DNA from: Hellea sp.
GTDB taxonomy: Bacteria > Pseudomonadota > Alphaproteobacteria > Caulobacterales > Maricaulaceae
NCBI GenBank assembly: GCA_023300105.1
Contig: JALZWM010000076.1
Span: 1 to 37,738 of the forward strand
DNA length: 37,738 bases
Reading direction: 5' to 3'
Positions 15,166 to 22,581 of this stretch are shown here, in pieces. A program made the position numbers and the translations under genes. Numbering within the stretch: position 1 is the first letter of the stretch; the number at the start of each line of letters is the position of its first letter. The notes under the pieces were generated by a model. It saw only the letters and a list, made by a program, of their open reading frames with translations. It had not been told where the DNA came from and searched no databases.

Positions 15166-16797
15166 ATGAAAAGTGAAACTATGAAACCCGTTGCTATAGC
15201 TGTATGGAATGACCTTGAAGACCGTAAACCTGCAGGGGCGTTAGTCGCTAATGTTGACTTAGTCGTTGTCCGTTATGAAGACAAAGTATCTGTATTATAC
15301 GGGCGTTGCCTGCACCGTGGTGCCTTATTAGAAGATGGTCATGTGGATGGTGATAACCTCATTTGCGGTGTTCATAATTGGGATTTCCGTATTGATACGG
15401 GCGTCAGTGAGTATGACAATAAAGAAGCGCTCAACAAGTTCACATCATGGATTGAGGACGGAACCGTCTATGTCGATGAGACTGAGGTTGCTGCTTGGCA
15501 CGTGGATAACCCGCAGCCTTACAGCCGTGACACTTATTTGGGCCAATATGCGGACCCGTCTCACGGTGACCCTGCTGAGCCTTACACAGGCTTAATTCAA
15601 TCCTATGCGAAAGACGGCTTGTCTAAGACGGGTCATCACGGGGTAAGTTCTGCCATGGGCGTGCCGCTCAATGAATTGCCACGTTGGGAAGATATTCAAT
15701 TCATTACGGCGCAGTTGCATAAAGTCCCTTTATTGGACGATGACGCTGTTGGAACAAAAACTATCATTGGGCCACGGGCTAAAAAGCCTCTCGAACTTGA
15801 TATTCCAATCTTTGTCTCAGACATGAGTTTTGGGGCTTTGTCAGCATCCGCCAAAGTCGCTTTGGCGTTAGGCGCTGAGAAGGCTGGTACGGGTATATGT
15901 TCAGGCGAAGGCGGCATGTTGCCAGAAGAGCAAGAGGCCAATAGTCGTTATTTTTATGAGCTTGCCTCAGCGCGGTTTGGCTTTTCCATGGATAAGCTTT
16001 CGAAAGTTCAAGCCTTTCATTTTAAAGGCGGGCAAGGCGCTAAAACGGGTACTGGTGGACATCTCCCCGGGGAGAAAGTTAAAGGCGCAATCGCGAAAGT
16101 TCGGGGTTTGCCTGAAGGCGAGACTGCAATATCCCCGTCGCGTTTTCCAGACTGGACAACAACAGCTCAAATCAGAGACTTTGCACAAGAAGTCCGTGAG
16201 TATACTGGCGGTATTCCAATCGGCTATAAACTCTCCGCTCAGCACATTGAAAAAGATATTGATGCCGCTCTCGAAGTTGGCGTTGATTATATTATTCTTG
16301 ATGGCCGCGGTGGCGGTACAGGGTCTGCGCCCATCATTTTCCGCGATAATATTTCTGTTCCGACAATTCCTGCGCTCGCAAGAGCCCGTAGACATTTAGA
16401 TAGGACTGGAAACAAAGACGTTACTCTCGTGATAACGGGCGGCTTACGTACGCCAGCAGATTTTGCCAAGGCTTTAGCCTTAGGCGCAGACGCTATTGCT
16501 GTCTCTAATTCAGCGCTACAAGCCATTGGCTGCCTTGGTATGAGAGCTTGTCATACCAATAATTGTCCTGTTGGTATCGCGACACAAAAAGAACATCTTG
16601 TTGCGCGTTTGATTGCTGAAAAATCAGCGGAACAACTAACACGTTTCTTCGACACATCCGTCTCCTTAATGAAAATCTTAGCGCGTGCTTGTGGGCATGA
16701 TGACTTTAATAAATTTACTCCAGAAGACTTAGTGACGTGGAAGCGGGATATGGCCGATTTATCGGGTGTTAACTTCGGCGGGGTTGGATTCAAATAA
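15166..16797 (+). CDS. Rieske domain fused to FMN-binding glutamate synthase-like domain
   Basis: 543 residues. N-terminal Rieske domain with Cys48-x-His50 and Cys67-x2-His70 ('CLHRGALLEDG', 'CGVHNWDF'). Residues about 145-530 match the glutamate synthase central/FMN domain (PF01645): 'FVSDMSFGALSASAKVALAL', 'GEGGMLPEEQ', 'KGGQGAKTGTGGHLPGEKV', 'ILDGRGGGTGSAP', 'TGGLRTPADFAKALALGADA'. The [3Fe-4S] ligands are Cys456, Cys462 and Cys467. There is no glutaminase (GATase2) domain, as in archaeal-type and GltB2-like proteins, so glutamine hydrolysis is not expected from this chain. The reaction could be ammonia-dependent glutamate formation, glutamate oxidation, or something else with FMN chemistry. 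It lies 21 bases after the Rieske-TPP gene. Two ATGs (15166, 15181) are possible starts. It ends in TAATG overlap with the next small gene. Confidence 0.88.
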   Translation: MKSETMKPVAIAVWNDLEDRKPAGALVANVDLVVVRYEDKVSVLYGRCLHRGALLEDGHVDGDNLICGVHNWDFRIDTGVSEYDNKEALNKFTSWIEDGTVYVDETEVAAWHVDNPQPYSRDTYLGQYADPSHGDPAEPYTGLIQSYAKDGLSKTGHHGVSSAMGVPLNELPRWEDIQFITAQLHKVPLLDDDAVGTKTIIGPRAKKPLELDIPIFVSDMSFGALSASAKVALALGAEKAGTGICSGEGGMLPEEQEANSRYFYELASARFGFSMDKLSKVQAFHFKGGQGAKTGTGGHLPGEKVKGAIAKVRGLPEGETAISPSRFPDWTTTAQIRDFAQEVREYTGGIPIGYKLSAQHIEKDIDAALEVGVDYIILDGRGGGTGSAPIIFRDNISVPTIPALARARRHLDRTGNKDVTLVITGGLRTPADFAKALALGADAIAVSNSALQAIGCLGMRACHTNNCPVGIATQKEHLVARLIAEKSAEQLTRFFDTSVSLMKILARACGHDDFNKFTPEDLVTWKRDMADLSGVNFGGVGFK

Positions 16798-16988
16798 TGT
16801 TGAATATTGCACAATATATTTCATACGGTCTGGGCATTTATGTTCTGATTGGCTTGGTCTTCGGTTTATATTTTATAACGCTAGGTCTTCGCCGCGAAGC
16901 TCTTGCTGGTAGGGGGATTATCATAAGGTTCATGCTTCTGCCTGGAGCTATTTTAATTTGGCCATTATTGTTGAAGGCAAAAACATGA
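16797..16988 (+). CDS. 63-residue membrane protein of the Rieske operon
   Basis: Two hydrophobic segments ('GLGIYVLIGLVFGLYFITLG' and 'FMLLPGAILIWPLLL') around a basic loop 'RREALAG'. I do not recognise the family with certainty. Its start overlaps the previous stop (TAATG) and its stop overlaps the next ATG (ATGA), so it is translated as part of the operon. A role as a small subunit or anchor of the membrane electron-transfer complex is plausible from context only. Confidence 0.75.
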   Translation: MLNIAQYISYGLGIYVLIGLVFGLYFITLGLRREALAGRGIIIRFMLLPGAILIWPLLLKAKT

Positions 16989-17092
16989 AACGTGCTCACC
17001 GTAAAGTTCACGCAACCATTTGGATTATAATGCCTGTTGTACTGTTTTTGACTCTCTGGACCGCAATTTCAATCTCAGGAGTTGGATCATGA
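16985..17092 (+). CDS. 35-residue single-helix membrane protein
   Basis: ATGAAACGTGCTCACCG... encodes MKRAHRKVHATIWIIMPVVL (first 20 residues), then a hydrophobic segment ending in 'SISGVGS'. A basic N-terminus followed by one membrane helix is typical of a small subunit of membrane redox complexes. Both ends overlap their neighbours by four bases (ATGA at 16985 and at 17089), which is strong evidence that it is a real, coupled gene despite its length. Function unknown; it probably partners the cytochrome b-like protein encoded next. Confidence 0.7.
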   Translation: MKRAHRKVHATIWIIMPVVLFLTLWTAISISGVGS

Positions 17093-18120
17093 GTCATGAT
17101 TATGTACCTGTTCAATGGAACCGGCAGAAGTATTTTTACGACGCAATCTTGCTCGCGGCTGTCTTTATCTTTCTAGTAATATTTATTGTTGCTGGGACAA
17201 AGACTGAGGCTGGCAATATGATGATCTTGATGATTCGTAGCTTTGGGGCTTGCGCGATTGTTCTCCTGCATCTCGTTCTTGCCATTGGGCCGTTGGCGCG
17301 ATTGTCAGACCGTTTCAAACCTTTGCTTTATAATCGTCGTCATTTTGGCGTCATTACCGCATTGATAGGCTTGGTCCATGCGGGTTTGGCCTTAATGATG
17401 TATCACGGTATGGGTGTCATTAACCCAATCGCCTCGGCCATTGGGGGTTACGGTAATTACGGCACCCTCATAGAGTTTCCATTTGAAAGCCTCGGACTTA
17501 TCGCATTAATAATACTGCTGATTATGGCGGCAACAAGTCATGATTTTTGGCTCTCTCGCCTAAGCCCGCCCGTTTGGAAAGGGCTGCATATGAGTGTCTA
17601 TTTAGCTTATGCTGCATTAATCGGACATGTCGCGTTAGGAACAGCGCAATTTGATAAAAGTAACGGGCTTTTTTGGGGATTGGCTGTTGGCGCGGTTCTG
17701 ATTAGCGGATTACATATCTCAGCACTGCTCAAAGGCCGCAGGCTTGATACACAGGCTGATATCAATACGACCTGGGTGAACATTGGGGATCCCATGTCTA
17801 TTCCGCTTAATAAGGCTTTGACGATTACGCCGCAAAACGGAGAACGCATTGCGATTTTCCGTCATGCCAAAGGCATTTCGGCAGTAGACGCAGTCTGTTC
17901 GCATCAAAATGGTCCTCTAGGTGAAGGTTGCATTATTGGCGGCCTTGTCACATGCCCATGGCATGGATTTCAGTTCGACCCTGAAACCGGCGAAGCGCCA
18001 GCACCGTTTACGGATAAAGTACAGACCCATGCTGTTAAAATTGAAAATGGTAACGTCTGGGTCAATGCAGAACCTGATCCATTTGGAACAACGCGTATTG
18101 CTATACAGGTGCCGTCATGA
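17089..18120 (+). CDS. Ferric reductase-like (cytochrome b) membrane protein with C-terminal Rieske domain
   Basis: 343 residues from the ATG at 17089; an in-frame upstream start at 17020 would run inside the previous small gene and is not used. Residues about 18-230 hold six to seven helices of the ferric reductase-like domain, with candidate heme ligands in 'LLHLVLAIG', 'RRHFG', 'GLVHAGL', 'LHMSVYLAY' and 'LIGHVAL'. Residues about 245-335 are a Rieske domain: Cys270-x-His272 and Cys289-x2-His292 ('CSHQNGPLGEG', 'CPWHGFQF'). A heme b membrane domain joined to a Rieske cluster suggests electron transfer across or at the membrane, perhaps taking electrons from the soluble Rieske-fused enzymes upstream. 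It overlaps both neighbours by 4 bases. No flavin or NAD(P)H domain is present, unlike classical ferric reductases. Confidence 0.87.
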   Translation: MSHDYVPVQWNRQKYFYDAILLAAVFIFLVIFIVAGTKTEAGNMMILMIRSFGACAIVLLHLVLAIGPLARLSDRFKPLLYNRRHFGVITALIGLVHAGLALMMYHGMGVINPIASAIGGYGNYGTLIEFPFESLGLIALIILLIMAATSHDFWLSRLSPPVWKGLHMSVYLAYAALIGHVALGTAQFDKSNGLFWGLAVGAVLISGLHISALLKGRRLDTQADINTTWVNIGDPMSIPLNKALTITPQNGERIAIFRHAKGISAVDAVCSHQNGPLGEGCIIGGLVTCPWHGFQFDPETGEAPAPFTDKVQTHAVKIENGNVWVNAEPDPFGTTRIAIQVPS

Positions 18121-18869
18121 GCGATGAAAAAGACTTCTTTGTTGGGTATGGCTCCCTGCCTGATAAAGATAGACGCTTTATTTTAAAGGCCGTGCCAGCT
18201 GGGCTTATAGGTATTGGCGGGGCTGCCGCATTTATTGGGACTCGGGCAGCGTCCGAAGGTGGTGGTAAATGGGAAACTGGAACGCCTGTGATCTTACAGG
18301 GACGTATCGGGTTTCATCCTTATCCTGTACTTTGGGTTGACGGAATTGGACATGTTATTGCGGGCATTGGAAAAGTTCATGCTGACCCTTACTGCAGAGA
18401 GTTTGAAGGGCAAAGTGTTGAAGTTAAAGGTGTCAAAATTACACGTAATGACTGTTTCATGCTTGGCGTTGCTGAGGGTGATATAAAACCAATTGTTAAG
18501 GTGTTACCTCGTATCCCGCCGCTTACTCAAGTTAATGATGTTTCTCTTCTTGGTGAGATTTTGGACGCTCAATGTTACATGGGTATCATGAACCCAGGAT
18601 ATGGTAGAACGCACCGTGGATGTGCTACGCAGTGCATACGCGGCGGACAACCCGTCTTTTTCTCAATGGGTATTCGTGGAAGCGACTCTTCTGGGGGTGT
18701 TCAAACTTGTGGCGGTAACGGATATCTCCTTGCTAATGCTTCAGGTGATAAAGTAAATTCCGAAATTTTAAACGATATCGCTGTACCAGTGACCATTGAT
18801 GCGAAGTTACAAAAAATCGGTAATCTTTACCGGCTTGTCTATAAGTCTGGCAGTTTGAAAAGACTTTAA
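18117..18869 (+). CDS. Membrane-anchored protein with conserved-looking cysteine motif, Tat-like N-terminus
   Basis: 250 residues. The N-terminus has a twin-arginine-like motif 'DRRFILKAVPAG' followed by a hydrophobic helix (about 24-42), similar to the anchor of Rieske and other Tat-exported redox subunits. The mature part has a mainly beta first half and a Cys cluster Cys153 ... Cys169-x3-Cys173 ('DAQCYMGIMNPG', 'HRGCATQCIRGG'), with further cysteines near 93 and 116. I have seen similar 'Cys...HR-x-C-A-x2-C' hypothetical proteins but know no function. It could bind a metal cofactor or form a disulphide. Overlaps (4 bases upstream, 1 base downstream) place it firmly in the Rieske operon, probably as the periplasmic partner of the cytochrome b-like protein. 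Confidence 0.75.
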   Translation: MSDEKDFFVGYGSLPDKDRRFILKAVPAGLIGIGGAAAFIGTRAASEGGGKWETGTPVILQGRIGFHPYPVLWVDGIGHVIAGIGKVHADPYCREFEGQSVEVKGVKITRNDCFMLGVAEGDIKPIVKVLPRIPPLTQVNDVSLLGEILDAQCYMGIMNPGYGRTHRGCATQCIRGGQPVFFSMGIRGSDSSGGVQTCGGNGYLLANASGDKVNSEILNDIAVPVTIDAKLQKIGNLYRLVYKSGSLKRL

Positions 18870-20080
18870 TGACTTTAAATTTATTCCTCATCTTTGGCGT
18901 AGTCTTCTTCGGATTTTCGCTTGTTTCAAAACGCATACAAGGCACGGTTCTAACACCGCCTATATTATTTACCCTTGGTGGTTTGTTGTTGTCGCGTATC
19001 TTAGCGGAGACAGCAGGACTAACTTATAATGAGGGTAGCTTACATACTCTCGCTGAGCTCACGCTTATTCTCGTTCTCGCGGCGGACTCCTCACAAATAT
19101 CATTATCTGAACTTCGCAAAATGAAAGCCATTCCTGTTCGCCTTTTGTTGGTTGCTTTGCCTCTTATAATGTTAATGGGTACCCTCGTCGGTTATCTCAT
19201 TTTTCCTGATATAGGTTGGTATCAGGCGGCACTCATTGCCGCTATTCTAGCGCCAACTGACGCGGCTTTGGGGGCTTCAGTCTTAGCTGATAAAACAATA
19301 CCATTAAAGGTCCGTCAGGGGCTGAATGTTGAAAGTGGTCTTAATGATGGTATTGCTCTGCCTGCTGTATTGTTTTTTGCTTGCTTCCTTAATCTTACAC
19401 ATCAAACAGGCGAAGAAAATTGGCTCGCCTTTCTAAGCCTCCAGCTTATTATGGGGCCAATTGCAGGTATTGCTGTGGGTTGGATTGGCGGGCATCTTAT
19501 TGCATTGGCTGCTAAAAAGAATTGGATGACATCTGAATTCCAAGGCGTTGCCGCTATTGCACTTGCCGTCATCGCTTTTGCTGTAGCTGAAGTATGCCAT
19601 GGTAATGGTTTTATTGCAGCATTCGTTGCAGGTCTAACTTACGGTAATCTTCATGTGAGTTATTCAAAGTTTCTTCATGAATTTACAGAGACTGAAAGTC
19701 AGTTCCTCGCTTATTTAACATTTTTCTTATTTGGCGCATTGATTCTACCTGAAGCCTTACACCACATCACAGGGCAAATCGTATTATACGCCTGTTTAAG
19801 TCTAACCCTCGTAAGGATGCTACCTGTTGCACTCTCAATGTTAGGTATGAAACTTGATCTTGCAACGACTGCATTTATGGGATGGTTTGGTCCGCGCGGC
19901 TTAGCCTCACTTTTATTTGCTTTACTCATTTTGGAAGACTTGCATGTTGAGCAGGCTGAATTTGTTCAAGCTGTTGTCGCCACCACAGTCATTCTAAGCG
20001 TCATATTGCATGGCCTCACGGCTGCGCCGCTTAGTAAGAAATTAGGGCAAGCTCAAATCAGTAAAGACCTATCAAGTTAA
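18869..20080 (+). CDS. CPA1-type cation/proton antiporter
   Basis: 403 residues with about 12-13 membrane helices, typical of NhaP-type monovalent cation/H+ antiporters. The ion-binding region is visible as 'AILAPTDAALGASVLAD' with a following 'VRQGLNVESGLNDGIALP' (about 148-165), the Asp-containing motif of CPA1 transporters, and 'MGWFGPRGLASLLFALLI' near the C-terminus. It lacks a C-terminal TrkA/CorC domain. It should exchange Na+ or K+ for H+ at the inner membrane. Its ATG overlaps the preceding stop (TAATG), so it is co-translated with the redox proteins, perhaps to balance charge or pH from their activity. Confidence 0.87.
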   Translation: MTLNLFLIFGVVFFGFSLVSKRIQGTVLTPPILFTLGGLLLSRILAETAGLTYNEGSLHTLAELTLILVLAADSSQISLSELRKMKAIPVRLLLVALPLIMLMGTLVGYLIFPDIGWYQAALIAAILAPTDAALGASVLADKTIPLKVRQGLNVESGLNDGIALPAVLFFACFLNLTHQTGEENWLAFLSLQLIMGPIAGIAVGWIGGHLIALAAKKNWMTSEFQGVAAIALAVIAFAVAEVCHGNGFIAAFVAGLTYGNLHVSYSKFLHEFTETESQFLAYLTFFLFGALILPEALHHITGQIVLYACLSLTLVRMLPVALSMLGMKLDLATTAFMGWFGPRGLASLLFALLILEDLHVEQAEFVQAVVATTVILSVILHGLTAAPLSKKLGQAQISKDLSS

Positions 20081-20118
20081 CGCGACACTTTTAATTTTAA
20101 CTGCATTTGGGATTATTT

Positions 20119-21756
20119 ATGACCAATTCAAAATCTACTCACGACCACGGTAAAGTGCATGGTCACCATATTTTGCATAATAGTGCGAGCAATAAATCTA
20201 CCGCGTTCACGCGCGAAGAACGAGAAGATATGGGCCTTCGAGGTTTGTTACCTTTTAGCATAAGTAACCAAGACACGCATCAAAAACGGGCTTTAGAAAA
20301 CTTACGCCGTAAAGCGTTTGATATTGAGAAGTATATTTTCTTGAGTGGTCTTCAGGACCGTAACGAAAAACTTTTCTACCGTATGGTGATTGATAATATC
20401 GAAGAAATCATGCCATTGATCTACACGCCAACAGTTGGACAGGCCTGTAAAGAATTTGCGCATATCTTTAGGCGTTCACAAGGCTTTTACATCACGCCGG
20501 ATGATAAGGGTGATATTCGTAAAATGTTGGATAATTGGCATGAAGACGATGTTAAAGTCATTGTTGTTACGGATGGTCAACGTATTCTGGGCTTAGGAGA
20601 TTTAGGCGCTAATGGCATGGGTATTCCGATTGGTAAACTCGCGCTCTACACGGCTTGTGCAGGCATCCACCCGCATCAATGCCTCCCTGTTATGCTTGAT
20701 GTTGGCACTAATAATGAAGAGTTTTTAAACGACCCGCTTTATATGGGCTATCCACATAAGCGCCTTGAAGGCCAAGCTTATCTCGATTTGGTTGAAGAAT
20801 TTGTAGAAGCAATTCAGGATAAATATCCTAGCTCTTTGTTGCAATTCGAAGATTTTCTAACCCCCAATGCCTATAAGCTGCTCGATATTTACCGAGATAA
20901 AATTTTGTGTTTCAATGATGATATTCAGGGAACAGCTGCGGTTGCCTTGTCTGGCGTTATCGCTTCTAGCCGCGTCACGGGGCATGATTTTAAAGATTTA
21001 CGTATCATGTTTTTAGGCGCGGGCTCTGCTGCAACTGGAATCGGGGACTTATTACTTGCGGCCTTTGTGGGGCAAGGGTTGAGCGAAGAAGAGGCTGCAA
21101 AACGTCTATGGTTTGTTGATCAACATGGCATTATTGTTGAGAGCCGAGACGACCTTATGAGCCATAATATTCCTTATGCGCATGATTATCCTCAGCTTGG
21201 TTTTGTTGAAGCCATCGAAGCGATTAAACCTCATATCCTAATTGGCGCGACGGGCGCGCCGGGCACATTTACCCAAGAGGTGATTGAGGCCATGTCAAAA
21301 CACAATGAACGCCCTGCGATATTTGCTTTATCCAACCCTACTTCCCGAGCTGAATGTACGGCTGAGCAAGCGTATGAGTGGAGCGATGGTAAAGCCATTT
21401 TTACTAGTGGAAGCCCATTTGAGGCTGTCGAAAGAAACGGTAAAACTCATCAACCTGGTCAAGGCAATAATGCTTATGTATTCCCGGGTATTGGCCTCGG
21501 GGCTGTTGCGTGTAATGCAAAAACAATTGATGATGGAATGTTCCTTGCTGCAGCGGACGCTTTGGCTCACCAAGTGAGCCGCGAAAACCTCGATGCAGGA
21601 ACACTCTATCCGCCTCTATCAGACATCAGGGATGTATCGCTTCATATTGCGGTTGCTGTTGCAGAAAAAGCTTATGAATCAGGCGTGGCGCAATCAGAGC
21701 GTCCCACAGATCTAACAGCTCATATCAAAGCTATGATGTATGAGCCAAATTATTAA
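20119..21756 (+). CDS. maeA: NAD-dependent malic enzyme
   Basis: 545 residues; decarboxylates malate to pyruvate with NAD reduction. Motifs: 'IYTPTVGQACKEF' (N-terminal), 'VTDGQRILGLGDLGANGMGI', 'LLQFEDF', the family signature 'CFNDDIQGTAAVAL', and the Rossmann loop 'LGAGSAATGIGDL' followed by Asp in 'FVDQHG', which fits NAD. It belongs to the larger SfcA/MaeA type without the phosphotransacetylase-like tail common in alphaproteobacterial MaeB. The N-terminus is rich in His (HDHGKVHGHHILH), a short non-catalytic extension. I prefer the ATG at 20119 because GGGA lies 6 bases before it; a TTG at 20107 would add four residues. It is last in the Rieske operon (38 bases after the antiporter) and could supply pyruvate to the Rieske-TPP enzyme. 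Confidence 0.9.
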   Translation: MTNSKSTHDHGKVHGHHILHNSASNKSTAFTREEREDMGLRGLLPFSISNQDTHQKRALENLRRKAFDIEKYIFLSGLQDRNEKLFYRMVIDNIEEIMPLIYTPTVGQACKEFAHIFRRSQGFYITPDDKGDIRKMLDNWHEDDVKVIVVTDGQRILGLGDLGANGMGIPIGKLALYTACAGIHPHQCLPVMLDVGTNNEEFLNDPLYMGYPHKRLEGQAYLDLVEEFVEAIQDKYPSSLLQFEDFLTPNAYKLLDIYRDKILCFNDDIQGTAAVALSGVIASSRVTGHDFKDLRIMFLGAGSAATGIGDLLLAAFVGQGLSEEEAAKRLWFVDQHGIIVESRDDLMSHNIPYAHDYPQLGFVEAIEAIKPHILIGATGAPGTFTQEVIEAMSKHNERPAIFALSNPTSRAECTAEQAYEWSDGKAIFTSGSPFEAVERNGKTHQPGQGNNAYVFPGIGLGAVACNAKTIDDGMFLAAADALAHQVSRENLDAGTLYPPLSDIRDVSLHIAVAVAEKAYESGVAQSERPTDLTAHIKAMMYEPNY

Positions 21757-21906
21757 TTGGGAGCTCCAGCCTCTCTGGCACGACTTGAATGCAGGATGAT
21801 TATATTATGTCTGATGACATTTAGAAATCATTAGTTGGAGCGGCTGCTTTCGAGCATTTTACTCGTGCTGTGAACTGGTCTGTTTTAACCGATTTTGAGG
21901 AGTATT

Positions 21907-21941
21907 TTGGCATCATCTTCGTAACTTGAAAATGATGCCAA
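21907..21941. terminator. 10-bp hairpin between convergent operons, candidate terminator
   Basis: TTGGCATCAT and ATGATGCCAA form a perfect 10-bp stem around a 15-base loop between the malic enzyme gene (+) and the DM13 gene (-). The flanks are A/T-rich without a strong T-run. Position and symmetry suggest bidirectional termination or transcript-end protection. Confidence 0.45.
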
Positions 21942-21972
21942 TATTAAATCTATATACTCAATTAGATTGGAT

Positions 21973-22458
21973 TTAACCGTTGAGGTCTGCCGCACTCCAC
22001 AATTTTGTGTAAAGCTCACAATGAATGATGATGGACTTGTATTGCGAGACGTCAACATCTGTAGGAATAACGTAGCTCTGAGCGCCTTTATTTGAATCTA
22101 AAGGAGAGATTACGAGTGAACCCTCAAGGGCATTTTTACTATTAACGTCTTCTGATGTGAGAGGAGATAAGAAAAGTTTTAAATCTGGAGCATTCTTAGT
22201 CTTAAACGCCTCATCGAGCGATACAGTTGTAACGCCATTTTTTGTTTCTAGTGTCCAAGTTCCACGAGACTTAAATTTTTTCTTTGTCCAGATACCTGAT
22301 GCAATTGTCTTGTCCATTTGTGCGGTAGGCGCTTCAATAGTCGTAGGTGATACCGCTTGAACAGCTTCGATACTACTTGTTTGCGCGAGAGCAAAAGAAG
22401 AGACCATTAATCCGAGTGCGGAAACTAAAACAGTTGTGTTTTTTCGTGTGATTTTCAT
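21973..22458 (-). CDS. Exported DM13-domain protein
   Basis: 161 residues. Signal peptide 'TTVLVSALGLMVSSFALAQT', cleavage after ALA. The rest is a DM13-like beta-sandwich of about 110 residues: 'GTWTLETKNGVTTVSLDEAF', 'APDLKLFLSP', 'GAQSYVIP', 'VSQYKSIIIHCELYTKLWSA'. The pattern PDL...lfL, Q-x-Y-x-IP and a single Cys in 'IHCEL' are the family marks. DM13 domains occur beside DOMON redox domains in eukaryotes and a redox role has been proposed, unproven in bacteria. It lies 123 bases downstream of the rhodanese gene on the same strand, perhaps a two-gene unit of exported thiol/redox proteins. Confidence 0.82.
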   Translation of the reverse strand: MKITRKNTTVLVSALGLMVSSFALAQTSSIEAVQAVSPTTIEAPTAQMDKTIASGIWTKKKFKSRGTWTLETKNGVTTVSLDEAFKTKNAPDLKLFLSPLTSEDVNSKNALEGSLVISPLDSNKGAQSYVIPTDVDVSQYKSIIIHCELYTKLWSAADLNG

Positions 22459-22581
22459 GACTTAGCCTTTATCGTTTATTTGACTTTAATCTACAAATTT
22501 GTTCATGCAGGGTCTAATGACATCATTTCACATCTGAGTGTAATATTTTCACGCCCGTGTGTTGCCAGTTTTATCAGTGAA

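Noticed and set aside
17020-17088. Extended N-terminus of the Rieske-cytochrome b protein
   Set aside because: This stretch overlaps the 35-residue small gene in another frame; the ATG at 17089 gives the coupled ATGA junction and a membrane-protein-like start.
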